DNA from: Chrysemys picta bellii
Taxonomy: Eukaryota; Chordata; Testudines; Emydidae
Assembly: GCF_011386835.1 (NCBI RefSeq)
Contig: NC_088798.1
Span: 2,666,001-2,730,000 of the forward strand
Direction of reading: 5' to 3'
DNA: 64,000 nt
Under the pieces are notes generated by a model, which was not told where the DNA came from, did not search any database, and saw only the letters and a program-made list of their open reading frames with translations. Of the stretch, positions 51,040 to 63,600 are shown one piece after another. Position numbers and translations under genes: made by a program. Positions within the stretch are counted from its first letter, which is position 1; each line of letters opens with the position of its first letter.

Positions 51040-51405
51040 ATGTTAAGAGCTGGGTGGGCAGCTGTGAAAAACTGCAGCACAGATCCTCCACCTGCCCTGG
51101 GTGGGGGGCTGGGACACTGGGCAGGGGGTAGGGATGCTGGGCAAGGAAGCTGTGGGGCGGAGACACAGGCCAGAGGCTGCTCGGGCCCTCCACCCAAGGC
51201 AGGTGGAGGGCCTGCCGCAGCTCCTCACAGCTACCAGCGTTGCTCTCCCTGACCTGGCTCCAGCCGGTGGGGGCGGCTCTGAGCCACAGCAAGAGCTGGG
51301 TGGGCAGCTGTGGAGAGCCACAGAGGACCCTCCACCTGCCCTAGGTGTGGAGCCAAGCAGCCCCCTGCCCAGTGTCCCGGCCACTCGCCCAGGATCAGTG
51401 TCAAA
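51040..51405. repeat. GC-rich module repeat related to 31430-31900
   Basis: 'gagctgggtgggcagctgtg' and 'ccctccacctgccctaggtg' style modules alternate and are mirrored in part ('ggcaggtggagggcctgcc'). It lies in the inferred ARMH1 3' UTR or just downstream. Confidence 0.7.
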
Positions 51406-51678
51406 TTGTAATACATTTCAAAAGAAACTGGAAGTCTTGTTGCGGAGTTTAAGAAAGTTTTTTAAATTATTTAGATTTAATTTTTTTTTTTAAATGTAAA
51501 AGGAGGGATTTTTTTTGCTATTTGTGTGAAACCATCAAATTAAGCCTAGGAATGCTTTGGGCTCCCATTATGTTGGTGAGAATATTTTCCAGTGGGTACA
51601 TTGTCACAGATATTAATCCTGCTCGTTGGTTCAACATGTTTATTTAGCACGAGTTACTTGCCAATTCAATGTTTATAT

Positions 51679-51684
51679 AATAAA
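51679..51684 (+). terminator. Candidate poly(A) signal for ARMH1
   Basis: An AATAAA hexamer in an AT-rich stretch lies about 830 nt after the ARMH1 stop at 50847 and just before the CR1 element. The intervening sequence includes a GC-rich repeat at 51040-51400, so a shorter 3' UTR is possible. Confidence 0.3.
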
Positions 51685-51810
51685 GGCTTGTTGAAAATAA
51701 CTTTCAGAGACATTTTCAAATGTCATTTTCTTTAATTGTTTTGTTTCCAGCTAGTAATTTCTATGCACTTAATTTAGTGTAATCCACATGTTTTCTATGT
51801 TGAAATGTAA

Positions 51811-53635
51811 TGCTACAAACAGAGGGTACTACCTGTGGCCTGTAGGTAATCAAGTGATCCATCCCACTGCCATTCCCAGCTTCTGGCAAACAGAGGCTAG
51901 GGACACCATCCCTGCTCCTCTTGGCTAATAGCCATCAATGGACTGACCCTCCATGAACTTTAGTTCTTTTTTGAACCCTGTTGTAGTCTTGGCCTTCACA
52001 ACATCCTCTGGCAAGGAGTTCCACAGGTTGACTATGAAGAAATACTTGTTTTAAACCTGCTGCCTGTTAATTTCATTTGGTGACCCCTAGTTCTTGTGTT
52101 TGAGTAAATGACACTTCCTTATTTACTTTCTCCACACCAGTCATGATTTTACAGACCTCTATCATATCCCCCACTTAGTTGTTTCTTTTCCAAGCTGAAA
52201 AGTCCCCATCTTATTAATCTCTCCTCATACAGAAGCCATTTCATACCCCTAATCATTTTTGTTGCCCTTTTCTGAACCTTTTTGAATCCCAATATATTTT
52301 TTTGAGATAGGGCAACCACATCTGCATGCAGTATTCAAGATGTGGGTGTATGATGAATTTATACTTAAGCAACATGATATTGTCAGTCTTATTATCTATC
52401 CCTTTCTTAATGATTCCCAACATTGTTCACTTTTATGACTGCTGCTGCACATTGAGTGGATATTTTCAGAGAACTATTCACAATGACTCCAAGAGCTCTT
52501 TCTTGAGTGGTAACAGCTAATTTAGACCCCATCATTTTATATGGAAAACATAATCAACTATACAATGTGCATTTTTTTGCATTTAATCAACATTGAATTT
52601 CATCTGCCATTTTGTTGCCCAGTCACCCAGTTTTGAGAGATCCTTTTGTAGCTCTTTGCAGTCTGCCTGGGACTTAACTATCTTAAATTGTTTTGTATCA
52701 TCTGCAAATTTTGCCACTGCATTGTTTACCCCTTTTTCCAGACCATTTATGAATATGTTAAATAGCACTGGTCCCAGTACAGACCCCTGGGGGACACCAC
52801 TCACTCTCTCTCTTCATGCTGAAGACTGACCATTTTTTTCCTATCTTTTAACCAGTTACTAACCCATGAGAGGATCTTCCCTCTTATCCCATGACAGTTT
52901 ACTTTGCTTAAGAGCCTTTGGTCAGGGACCTTTGTCAAAGGCTTTCTGAAAATTTAAGTACACTATAGCCAGTGAATCCCCTTTGTCCACATGCTTGTGA
53001 CCCCCTCAAAGAATTCTAGTAGATTGGTGAGGCATGATTTCCCCTTTAGAAAAACCATATTGACTCTTCCCCAACAAATTATGTTCATCCACATGAATGA
53101 CAATTCTGTTCTTTACTATAGTTTCAACCAGTTTACCCGCTACTGAAGTCAGGCTTACCAGCCTGTAATTGCCAGGATCACCTCTGGAGCCCTTTTTAAA
53201 AATTGGCGTCACATTAGCTATCCTCCCGTCATTTGGTACTGAAGCTGATTTTAAAAGGATAGGTTATAGACTACAGTTAGTTCTGTAATTTCACATTTGA
53301 GTTCCTTCAATACTCTTGGGTGAATACCATCTGGTCATGGTGACTTACTACTGTTTAGTTTATCAATTGTTCCAAAACCTCCTCTAATGACACCTCAATC
53401 TCCGACAGTTCCTCAGATTTGTCATCTAAAAAGAATGGCTCGGGTTTGGGAATTTCCCTCACATCCTCAGATGTGAAGACCAATGCAAATAATTCATTTA
53501 GTTTCTCTGCAATGGCCTTACCGTCTTTGAGTGCTCCTTTAGCATCTTGATTGTCCAGTGGCCCCACTGGTTGTTTAGCAGGCTTCCTGCTTCTGATGTA
53601 CTTCAAAAAGTAATTTTTTGCTAAGTGCTATAAAG
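51811..53635 (-). mobile_element. CR1 LINE, about 1.8 kb, with decayed reverse-transcriptase ORF
   Basis: On the minus strand, separate frames encode RT-region pieces: 'KYIRSRKPAKQPVGPL' and 'LNELFALVFTSED' (53355-53606), 'MTPIFKKGSRGDPGNYRLVS' (53006-53212) and 'GVPQGSVLGPVLFNIFINGL' with the FADDTK catalytic-type motif (52583-52804). The pieces are in at least two frames with stops between, so it is dead. The left part (51811-52580) is the 3' region shared with the copies at 30525 and 62400. It lies between the 3' ends of ARMH1 and KIF2C. Confidence 0.93.
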
Positions 53636-53639
53636 TGGA

Positions 53640-54320
53640 TTTGAGGCACTCTGGGCTGTAGCTGAGATTCACTAGTCCAAAGACTTATCCCCTGTTCCCC
53701 TTCCAAAAACCAAGAGACAAGATACTTTAATTGATTTTTTTTACTTAAATACAAACATTACAAACGTCAAAAGGTTTTAATGACCAACCAGTCCCAAAAG
53801 CCAGTCTCTGCCATAAAGGCCAGTCTGTTCTGGAGGGAAGGTCTTCAGAGAATTTTCCACAAGTCAGTTAATAAATCCAGGAATATTTATCTACCAGCCA
53901 AACATCTTAAAAAAATACAGACTTTATTTTATTCTTTTTACAATTAAGTGTAGTCCATTTCCTTTGTAAAGCAGCTAGAGTTGCAGTTTTTAAACCATTT
54001 CACAATATATCTAGAAGCAAAAAAAGTTTATGTACACTAGCATACACAAGTTTATCTAGTTACATCAGAGCCGATAATTGTCACTAAATGAGGGGAAGAG
54101 GCATCTAATGACAGGAAGAACTACAAGTTTCCCCTCCCCCACTGTCAAGGGGGCATTTCTAGAACAATTACTGCATGGTCAAAAGCTGCTATTCTGACCT
54201 CTTGTCTTCAGGTAGACCTGACTGAAGTAGACTTTATTGTATCACATTTAAAATAGGCAGAGTTAACAGACACATACAGAGAAGAGAAAAATGGTGGTTA
54301 TGAATCGGGGTTTGGTACAT
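53640..54320 (-). other. KIF2C: KIF2C 3' UTR and flank
   Basis: Sequence downstream of the KIF2C stop, AT-rich, with candidate AATAAA signals at 54234-54239 and 53924-53932. No open frame or repeat is recognised between the CR1 edge and the stop codon. Confidence 0.5.
54234..54239 (-). terminator. Candidate poly(A) signal for KIF2C
   Basis: TTTATT on the plus strand is AATAAA on the KIF2C strand, about 80 nt after the stop codon. A second pair of overlapping hexamers lies at 53924-53932. A short 3' UTR ending near 54210 or a longer one ending near 53900 are both possible. Confidence 0.45.
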
Positions 54321-57300
54321 TTACTGAGGCCGCCTCTTACTCATCTGCTTGCTGGCCTGCTCCTCCAGCTGCAGGGCAAGCGCCAGGGACTCCACGACAT
54401 CTGCAATGAAGTTTGGAGTTAGGGGCAGATTGACTTGGACACACGTTGACTTCAGCGGTTGAGACAGTTTCAATTTCACCTTTGTTCTGGGCCCAGAGAC
54501 TGGAATCTGGGTTTTGTGCGGTTGAAGGGGACAGGAAGAGCTAGGAGCTGAGCAGGGAGGAGGTGGGGAAGTAAGAATACAGCAGGAACTTGGGTGGTTG
54601 GTGAGAACCTTGAGTCCCTGACTCCTATCCCTACCCGCCTGCAAGGAAATGCACCCCGGTATTCACCCCCCCACACACACTATTGTGATCCTCTTTGTAC
54701 AAAATATGCCTTGTGAGGTATTGTTTGAACAACTCCTTCTCACTGGTCAATGATATCATGGTGAAATGTACATAGCAACATTATGTGTAATGTTACAGGC
54801 ACATGTTCAAACCCACATTGACCAGTTCTACCTAATTGGGCCTAACAGGCCTGTCAAACAAAGGGGTGCATGTTTATAGCTTATATGCAAACTGAGATAA
54901 ACAGAGTCCTCAGACAACAAGAGAAGAAAGAGGATAAAGAAAATCTGCATTTCAACATACACAGGGGAAAAGAAAGCAGGAAGCCTCTGTCCTCCACCAG
55001 ACTCCATGTCTCCTTGCTCTCAGCTGGCAAGAAATGTAAGTAGGGGTCACTCTCAGGAAAGTGCTGTTGAAAGGGTGACTGAACTATAAAAATAAGGGCA
55101 AAAATACCAAGTGATCTCTCCCAGCCTCTCTCTCTTATGGACTTCAGGAGCAGACCCTGGTCTGAGAGTTTGGTCAGCAATGTACTGACAACATAGTAAG
55201 AACTTCACCTTGAACCAAGTTTAGAAAGTGTTCTGTTTATTTTTCTGGTTACCAATTCTAACTTTTATGCCTCATTACTTGTACTTGGTCTTTTTGTAGT
55301 TTAATTTTGATTAAAGAACCAAACAAGTTTATCTAGTGTAGTGACTCATTTAGGTAACTCCATTTAAGGTGGCAAGCTGTTATGTATTGATCCCCATAGA
55401 GGGCAATGGACCTAATATATCTGTACTGTGCAAGACATTTCTGGGGGGAAATCTGGGACTAGGAGCATGTTGGGTCACCCTCCAAGGCTGGTGGAAGCCG
55501 GAGTGTGGCTGGTGTTTGCTGACAGGCTGCTGGTTCAGGGCTGTGGCTTTACAGACACTCAGGCTGTGAGCTGCAGAAGCCTAGGTGGGAGCTGCAGCAC
55601 CAAGGCACTCCAAGTTGCAGGGCAAGTGGTGACAGCCCCTCACTGCTCTGGGTTGCACCATGAAATGTCATACTCCCTCAGCTCCTGATCTGGCTCTCTG
55701 CCTGGCCCGAGAGGCTCCTTCCCTCTGCTCCTGTTCCCCCATCAGCAGCTTCATCTCCCAGCTGTAATCGACATTACTTCCTCTACCTGTGCCACACAAA
55801 GCAGCCCCCAGAATGCCATGCCTCTCCGGCCTCTCCAGGGACTGGAGGAGGCTAGACTAGGGGCAGTTCTTATCCTCTTCCAAATCATCAGCTCCACTTG
55901 CGGACTCCCAGGATCCTGCCATACATCACAGGGCTGCAGACTGAGGCGAGGATATTTGTGTACAGAAACCACCTTGCTCCCCAAACATTTCACTTCAAGT
56001 CCCTCATGAAGTTAGCAGTTAGTATTCCCATGTGCTCCTGGACAGAGATTAATGCCTCCACCCTTCAGAAGGCATTCAGGGTTTGATGTAGCCCCAGTAC
56101 TTCCAAATAGGGACCATTAAAGCCAAGTTGATATCGAAGTGGGGACAAAAAGACAAGAGTATTCCAAATACTGTTTAGCCAGTCTGACGTTAGTCTGGCC
56201 TGGGTATAAACATGGCTAAAATGTAAATAGCTCCGCAACATCACCACGTGTCAACCAGTCAACCGTGTGTATTCACATTATGCTGCCTGCCTCACTGTTG
56301 CTATTAGTGCATTCTGGGAAAAATCAAGGTAGCTGAGATAGCGCCTAGGGAACACGTACAGAACAGTATCAGAAGCATACAAGGCAATTCATTCTGCACA
56401 GATCTGGGAAGAAGGGCCAGCGAGCTGGGTTATATGCACATAGAGGGGGGAACTGAGTCCCTACAGCAAGTGTTATGGCCTGGATTTAAAAAAAAGGAAA
56501 GTGTGCACACCAGCCCTGGGTGCTGGAAATACATGGCTCGCTGCAGTGGCTACAAATATTGCCTTGTGGTAGATGGCCACAAGCCATGTTTAGAACCTGC
56601 ATATCAGCAACTGTTACAAGTTAGACTCAAGACCCAGTCTAAACTGATGTTCCTTCTCCTGGGAGTGACCAAAATAATTGGTATACATCAATGGAAGGCA
56701 GAGATCCCAAGCTTTCCAGGGGTATACAGCATCCATTCCTATACCTTGAAACGGTCACTGGTCCCTCCGACAAGGGAAAACGTATGATCATGTCCTAGAC
56801 AAGTCAGGATACGCTCAGCATCCTTGGCTAGGCTTCACTGGGTACTGTGGATCACAGAGTTACATTGTACCCTTGGAAAGGATTTTTCTGTACTAACTGG
56901 TTAGTGAGTGGACGACACCAGCCAGAATATTGCTTAGGAAAGAATAGGCAACAGGACATACCATTTGCTTAGACAATCACCTCAGCTCTGTCCCCACCAC
57001 AGGAGGCAGTGGAAGAGGATGAGTTGCATCCAGAAGGATCCCAGAATATTTTACAAGGAAGTCCCACTAACAGGGCTTCGAAGGTATGCATTGACAGCAA
57101 GCTCTGAAGTAATCCCAGCTTACCTCCCATGCTGATGAAATTTCTTGATCCTTCCTTTATGAAGCATCTGGCTCTGCTCACAAATGTCTCCAGATCATAG
57201 TCTGGTTGCTCTGTCATTTCCAACAGGTCATTGAGTTCAGTCATCTTCTAGATTTAGAAAAGTGACATTGATTAGGAAGTGGCTTTGTGCAAGTTCGGAA

Positions 57301-58741
57301 TGTTTTCATGGCACGTCCTATGCTTCTGTTAAGCAGATCGGAGCTTCTGAAGACAGTCCGTTGCCAATGCCAGCACCAACCACCTGAAGGTTGTAACTGG
57401 TAGCGGCTAGACATTACCACAAGCCAGTTTACCTTGAGAGGGTGGGAAAGAAACAGCTAGAATAAGTCACTAATGAGCAAAAGGTGAACATTCTTTAACA
57501 TTTAATTCCCATGTGCATCACAATCCCAGTTCCTAGAACGCCCAAACACAGTTTACTCAAATATGGCAAGTTGATATCAATATGCAGAAGACAACTTGGG
57601 CTCACCCGAATCGTCAAACATACCTGTCTCATTTCTCTGAGTTCTTCTACAGCCTTCTCCTCCAGTTCACTAATCTGAGTCATGGCTTCACGGAAACTGG
57701 ACATATGGGGAGACAACTCCTCTTCCTCCTCCTTGGAGAGCTAGTGTTCATGGGAAGAAACAAATCCCTGATAAGTATAGAGAAATTGTTCTTTGAGCCT
57801 CCAAATTCTGTTCCCAAAGTCGGTTACTCCTAGCTGCTTGGCTATGTTCACTGTCTGAGGCTTAAAATAGTGGGGGGGTTATTATCCCTGCTTTAAGTAG
57901 ATATTGCAAATTTAAATAATTCTGAAATGTAACCAATAATTTTAAACTTTGAAGTTTAGTGTGAAAGATACTAGACTGCAAAATAGATTTTTGCCCATTC
58001 ATTGAATTTTGTGCACATTTGTGATAAGATGCTATTATATTAACAAAGTATACAATAATGATAGATTTGCTTTTACACAATAATCAAGTTTAGCCATATA
58101 TTAATGGGAAATTTTAAACCACGGGTGTATATTAAGCAAAATCAGTTTAATAACAGTTAGACCTGGCTTGGCTAGTAGTCTTTAGAACATCTCTATAGTT
58201 GATTGCACTTCAATCTACCCTATATGGGTAACTAGCATGCAACGGACGAGTTTGTAATTTAGATGCCCAAGGATTTTTTTTTAATCTGTACACGGATATT
58301 TTCTGGATGTTTTGGTTTGTGCGATGCCCCGTGATAAAGTTTGTTTTTAGTAACCCAAATGTATACACAGATGAACTTACATTATAAAGTAAGAGACCAA
58401 ATCATTTACTACAATCTATGGTTTGTTTTTATTTTTCCAATTTTTTTTAGCACAAATATACCTATTTAGATGCTTTTGCAATTTTGCATCAAGAGCATAG
58501 TTTTTGCTTTGAAGTGTGCATTACTAGCTTTTGGTAGCATAGTACCTAGCGCTGGTTATTTGGTCTCTGAAGCAGATTTCATAAACTGAAGTGTGGGAAA
58601 GCCATTAACTATAGAGTGTAACAACATACGTCATGCTGAAGACTTGACTCTTCTTCACTGCTGTCCAGTTCCTCATTCTCCGTTTCCATACAATTCTGCA
58701 TCTCACCACTCCCACCATTGTAAGGACTGAGCTCTTTCACT
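54321..58741 (-). CDS. KIF2C: Kinesin-13 family member KIF2C/MCAK, C-terminal exons only (5' part outside window)
   Basis: Four minus-strand coding exons are visible: 58630-58741, 57624-57740, 57124-57247 and the terminal 54321-54400. They join in frame through GT-AG introns to about 143 residues. Markers are RVKELSPYNGGSGEMQ directly after the missing motor domain, LSKEEEEELSPHMSSFREAM, an acidic/coiled-coil stretch with EEKAVEELREMRQ, EMTEQPDYDLETFV, and the C-terminus ALQLEEQASKQMSKRRPQ. These match the KIF2C tail rather than KIF2A (whose tail ends in a different PKRPRAL-type sequence). KIF2C/MCAK is an ATP-driven microtubule depolymerase acting at centromeres, spindle poles and plus tips; the tail contributes to dimerisation and autoregulation. 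The first visible exon starts with one base completing an Arg codon, as expected after the conserved YADR motor end. I found no motor-domain exon between 58742 and 64000, so that part is intron. The gene is on the strand opposite to ARMH1. Confidence 0.9.
54670..55690. mobile_element. Probable high-copy turtle interspersed element in last KIF2C intron
   Basis: 'attgtgatcctctttgtacaaaatatgccttgtgaggtattg', 'gactccatgtctccttgctctcagctgg' and 'gtgtttgctgacaggctgctggttcagggctgtggctttacagacac' are phrases I associate with a common turtle repeat, possibly LTR-type. It has no open frame of note. Identity and borders are uncertain. Confidence 0.4.
55691..57123. other. KIF2C intron, no further exon recognised
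   Basis: Sequence between the last two KIF2C exons. The longest frames (about 117 codons) have no recognisable content. Confidence 0.5.
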
Positions 58742-59651
58742 CTGCACAGGAGGAAGACTGCTTTATGACAAAGTCTGCTTTGCCCCAAACTGTTACTTGG
58801 TAAGGGTCACCTTAAATAGTTACTGCTACTTCCAGATCTCTCCAAGCCAGCATTCGGCTCGGAGAAAGATGCCATGTTGACAGCCTTGAACGTTATCTCC
58901 CCACACAGCACACACACGGGTAGCAAAAACCCTCCTAGGGGTGCTGGGAGGTTAAATTCCTTAACAATTGGGAGGTGCTTCTCCCAAGGTGCCTCATCAG
59001 TATAGGTCTACCTGGCTTCTAGGACTTATGTCTAATCAAGCCACTGTTTCTATCAGAGACAAACTGCCAAGGTGGTTGGCAACACTGAAAACTGTCAGTT
59101 GAACTTTAACTGTAGACGAACTTCCCAAACTGACATGTCATTACCAGCTAGGACTTTAAGCAGTCATTGGGGTTAGCTGACCTAAATGCTAAACATTTGC
59201 TTTATGAGCTGCTTCGAGACAGAGGCTGTGACTTGAATACTCAGTACTAAATTAGCTGTAACCTACCTGGAAGGGGGGATGGTCACCAAATCAACCCACC
59301 AGCTCCTTTTTCCCATAACCATGAATAATCTGAGCAAGGGACACTTGTGATTATTGGAACCATTTATTCAAAGGTTATGGCTCCGAGGCGGACGGCTGAA
59401 AGGCATCAAAACTCTGCTTCTCTCAGCTCCATGCAGTCAGTATCCAGATTTAGGTATTTCCTTAAAGAGCTTTAAAGCCACCTATGGCCGTTAAACCTGC
59501 CATGGTATATTTCATATACGGCACTCCCCTCCCCACCCCCAGTATGCAATTGGGCACACAACAGGCACTAGATGGTTATAGTGCAGTGCCCTTTCTCCAG
59601 TGTTACACCTAGAAGTTGTTTGACTGGCGCTGGCATAAGGAAACTGGACTA

Positions 59652-60452
59652 AGGGAATGTCTACACTACAAACTTAAGTCAACGTACAGCCACTGCAGTA
59701 ATTACTGCAGTTTTTCATGTCCACACTACCCTCCTCCTGTCGGTGGTGTGCATCCTCACTAGGAGCCCTTGCATTGACTTAACAGACAGGGGTGGGAGGG
59801 GGGGCTGCTGAGAGCCCAGGCAGTAGCCAGGCTCCAGCTGGAGCCCCCCACCCACTTCAGGGTGACAGCCTGAGCTGTGAGCACGGCATAGGGTTCGCAG
59901 TAGGGAACCTACAAGCCTTTCTTGTCAATGTCATGACTGCCTCAGGCTCACAGCAGCCAGGGGGCTCACAGCTGAAGCTGTGAAATTGACACAACAGGCT
60001 GGTAGGCTCTCTGCTGTGAAATTGAGCTGAGCCGAGCCCAGTGCCAGTTTTACAGCTGAGGCTGTCACCTCAGGGTGGGGGATTGGAGACTCCAGCTGTG
60101 AGCCCAGCTGGCAGGGAGAGGGCAGCTGTGAGCTCCATGCAGGGCTCAATTTCCTAGTAGGGAGCCTACCAGCCTTTCTTGTCAATTTCGTGGCTCCAGC
60201 TGTGAGCCCCCTGCTGCAGAGCAGAGCTGTGAAATTGACATGGGCAGTTGTAAGCCAGTGTCTGGGTAGACACTGGATTGCCCTGACTACACTGATATAA
60301 GCACTATGCCTCTCGTGGAGGCAGAGTTATTACATCAGTGTAGTTGGGCACTTACATCAGTAGGAGCAAGGCTGTAGTGTTGACACTGACGTAATTAGGT
60401 CAACGTAAGGCAGCTTACAGCGACCCAACTCTGTAGTGTAGACCAGGCCCAA
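59652..60452. mobile_element. Non-autonomous DNA transposon with GTCTACACTACA ends, 0.8 kb
   Basis: The left end 'gggaatgtctacactaca' is mirrored by the right end 'tgtagtgtagaccaggccc'. Sub-terminal 'agtcaacgtacagcc' and 'ggtcaacgtaaggcagc' are partly mirrored too. The interior (59780-60250) is filled with repeated 'cagctgtgagccc' / 'gtgaaattgac' modules. No transposase. It lies in a KIF2C intron. Confidence 0.8.
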
Positions 60453-60904
60453 ATAAGGTCAGTGTGAAAGAAGATTCCATTTCAGAGCAGCTGCAGCTGT
60501 TACCATCACCTCCCAACACCCATATATGAAACATAGGAATTTAGAGACTGGGGAAAAGAGGTATTATGATCAATGACCTGAAAGTGGAACATCAGATTTG
60601 GAAGCATGTAGGAACATGTGTCAAGATTAGCAATAGTCAGTCTACCCAAAGAGATTATCCAAGACAAAAGAAAACGCTATTTAACACCTCAGTAGAAAAT
60701 GATTGCAGCAGATCTACATCTATGAACTAGAGACCGCTCCCTTCATAAGGTTCTGATAATTAATGGCCTTTCATGGGATACTGGGGAAAGTTGCAGAAAG
60801 GAAGACTGCAGAGGAATAGAAACCTGTGGAGAGCAGGTGCCTGATCTTTAACATCCGGCATCATCCAAAAGTGACAAGTTCTGCATCAGTGGGATTTCTT
60901 CCCT

Positions 60905-62335
60905 CAACCCCAGATTCCAAGGCCAGAAGAAACCATTCTGATCCATCTAGTCTGACCTCCTGTATAACACAGGCCAGAGAACTTCCAAAATAATTCCTAG
61001 AGCAGATTTTTTTTGTTTTGTTTTTTGTTTAAAAAGATCCAATTTTGATTTAAAATTAGTCAGAGATGGAGAAATCCACCACGGCCCTTGGTAAATTGTT
61101 CCAATGGTTAATTAATTATTCTCACCAATAAAAAACATACATCTTATTTTCAGTCCGAACGTGTCTAGCTTCAACTTCCAGCCACTGAATCATGTTAGAC
61201 CTTTTCATGAAAAATTGGAAAGCCCATTTTCCCCCATAGATATTTACAGTCTGTAATCAAGTCCCCCTTTAACCTTCCCTTTGTTAAACTAAATAGTTTA
61301 AAGGGATAGACTCAAGAAGCTCAAAGGATTAGAAAAAATGCCTTAATCATTCTGAAGGCTCTTCTCTGAACTTCAATTTATCAACAGCCTTCTTGAATTG
61401 TGAGCATCAGAAACTGGACAATATTCCAGCAGTGGTCACACCAGCGCCACATACAGAAGTAAAATAACCTCTCTGTTCTTATTTGAGATTCCGGTTTATG
61501 CATCTCAACATCCCATTAGCAATTTTGGCCAGTGTCACCTTGGGAGGTCAGGTTCAGCTGATTATCCATCATGACCCCCAAATCTTGTTCAGGATCACTG
61601 CTTCCCAGTAGAGAGTCACCCACATCCTGTAAGTATGGCCTACATTCTTTGTTCCTAGATTTATGCAATAACATTTAGCCATATTAAAAATGCATATTGT
61701 TTGCTTGTGCCCAGTTAACTAAGCGATTCTGAATTAGTAATCTGTTCTCTTCATTATTTACCACTTCCAATTTTTGGATCATCTGCAAACATTCAATGAT
61801 TTTATTTTTTCTTCCAGGTCATTGATAAAAATGTTAAATGGCACAGGGCCAAGAACAGGTGCCCGTTGGACCCTGCTGGAAACACACCTGCTTAAAGACC
61901 ATTCCCCTTTTACAATTACATTGAGAGCCATCAGTTAGCCAGTTTTTAATCCATTTAATGTGTACTGTTCTGGTTTTTTAATCTTACTTGATACTGCATG
62001 ACATTTAAACAGCCTTACGGAAATCTAAGTATATTACATCAAACACAATTACCTTTACCAATCAAACTTGTAATCTCAAAAAAATTAAGTGAGTTTGACA
62101 GGATCTATTTTCCATAAACCCACATTGATTTGCATTAGTTCTATTACCTACCTTTAATTCTTTAAAAATAGAGTCCCCCATTAGCCACCTCATCAGTCTG
62201 ACAGGTCTATAGTTACCCAGGTCAGCCCATTTACCCTTTTAAAAATTGGCACAATATTAGCGTTTTCCCATTTTCTGGGACTTCCCCAGTGCCCCAAGAC
62301 TTATTGAAAAAAAAAACTCAACAGACCAGCAAGCT
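60905..62335 (-). mobile_element. CR1 LINE, second subfamily, decayed
   Basis: 'gatccatctagtctgacctcctgtataacacaggcc' at the left is a CR1 3' region. Further right 'tggcacagggccaagaacagg', 'ttaatccatttaatgtg', 'tagccacctcatcagtctgacaggtctatagttaccca' and 'ttttaaaaattggcacaatattagc' are decayed antisense RT-region sequence homologous to 51811-53635. No usable frame remains. Confidence 0.85.
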
Positions 62336-62337
62336 CC

Positions 62338-62365
62338 AAAAAAAAAAAAAAAAAAAAAAAAAAAA
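62338..62365. repeat. Poly-A tract (28 A)
   Basis: An uninterrupted A-run between two CR1 segments. Exact length may be approximate. Confidence 0.95.
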
Positions 62366-62394
62366 CCACTCTTGTTGCAGGTTATTTGGACCCA

Positions 62395-63095
62395 TGAATT
62401 TAAAAATGTCCAACCCAAGCTGGGTCAGACCAATGATCCATCTAGCCCATCTCCTACCTTTGGACAACAGCCAGTGCCAGATGCTTTAGAGGGAATCAAC
62501 AGAACAGGGCAGTTATCAAGTGATCCATCCTGTCATCCAGTCCCAGCATCTGGCAGTCAGAGGCTTAGGGACACCCAGAGCATGAGGCTGCATCCCTGAC
62601 CATTTTGGCTAATAGCCACTGACAGACTTATCCTCCATGAATGTATCTAGTTCTTTTTTTAACCCAGTTATACCTTTGGCTTTCACAACACCCTGGCAAC
62701 ATTGTACTTCCTTTTCTTGGTTTTAAACTTGCTATTAATTTTGTTGGGTGACCCTTGGGGGGGAGGGGAGGGGACATTTTCTTATTCACTTTCTCCACAC
62801 CATTTATGATTTCATAGTCCTTTATCATATCCTCCCTCTCAGTTGTCATCTCTTTTCTAAGCTAACAGGTCCCTTTTTAATCTCTTCATATGGAAGCTGT
62901 CCTAAACCCCTAATCATTTGTATTGCCCTTCTCTGTACCTTCTCCAATTCTAACATCTTTTTGAGATGGGGCAGTCAGAACTGCATGCAGTACTTGAGGC
63001 GTGGGCACACCATGGATTTATGTAGTGGTATTATGATATTTTCGGTCTTATTATTTATTCCTTTCCTAATGGCTCCTAATCAGGAGGTCAATTAA
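62395..63095 (-). mobile_element. CR1 LINE 3' region, third copy of the 51811 type
   Basis: 'aagctgggtcagaccaatgatccatctagccc', 'agttatcaagtgatccatcctgtcatcc', 'ctttctccacaccatttatgatttcatagtcctttatcatatcc' and 'catgcagtacttgaggcgtgggcacaccatgg' align with the left half of the 51811 copy in the same orientation. Confidence 0.9.
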
Positions 63096-63310
63096 TGACA
63101 GTTAACTCAAGCGATTAACACAAAACAAATTAGATTTTAAAAGTCGTGATTAATCAGTTTTAAAATCGCACTGTTAAACAATAGAAAACCAATTTAAATT
63201 ATAAATATTTTTTGATATTTTCTACATTTTCAAATATATTGATTTCAATTGCAATACAGAATACAAAGTGTACAGTGCTCACTTTATGAGATTGAATGCA
63301 GTACTATTAA
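63096..63310. mobile_element. High-copy turtle repeat (GATTAATCAG type)
   Basis: 'cgattaacacaaaacaaatta', 'gtgattaatcagttttaaaatcgcactgttaaacaatag' and 'caatacagaatacaaagtgtacagtgctcactttat' belong to a repeat very common in turtles. Class is not asserted. Confidence 0.55.
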
Positions 63311-63371
63311 ATTTCTCAGATTAGAGAGAAATAAGAATTCAACAAGTCACTAAACTGAGTGGAAGAGAGGA

Positions 63372-63600
63372 AAGATAGTCCAGTGTCTAGGGTTAGATTG
63401 TGACTACAAAGACCTGGGTTGAATTCCCTGTTCTGCCACAAACTTCCTGTGTGATCACAGGCAAGTCAGCTCTGTGCCTCATTTCCCCCCATCTAAAGGG
63501 GGAATACTACCACCTGAATGGGGCATTGTGAGGACAACTATATTAAAGATTGTGAGGCACTCATACTACGGTAATGAGGGCCGTAAATATTTAAGTTCGT
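63372..63600 (+). mobile_element. MIR SINE
   Basis: 'gacctgggttgaattccctgttctgccacaaacttcctgtgtgatcacaggcaagtcagctctgtgcctcatttcc' followed by 'tattaaagattgtgaggcactcatactacggtaatg' is a well-preserved MIR. Confidence 0.85.

Noticed and set aside
52583..53606. A functional reverse transcriptase gene
   Set aside because: The RT-type segments are in different frames with stops between, so this is a dead CR1 copy.
54321..58741. Assignment to KIF2A or KIF2B instead of KIF2C
   Set aside because: The LSKEEEE, EMTEQPDYDLETFV and QLEEQASKQ...KRRPQ blocks match the KIF2C tail; KIF2A has a different insert and C-terminus.
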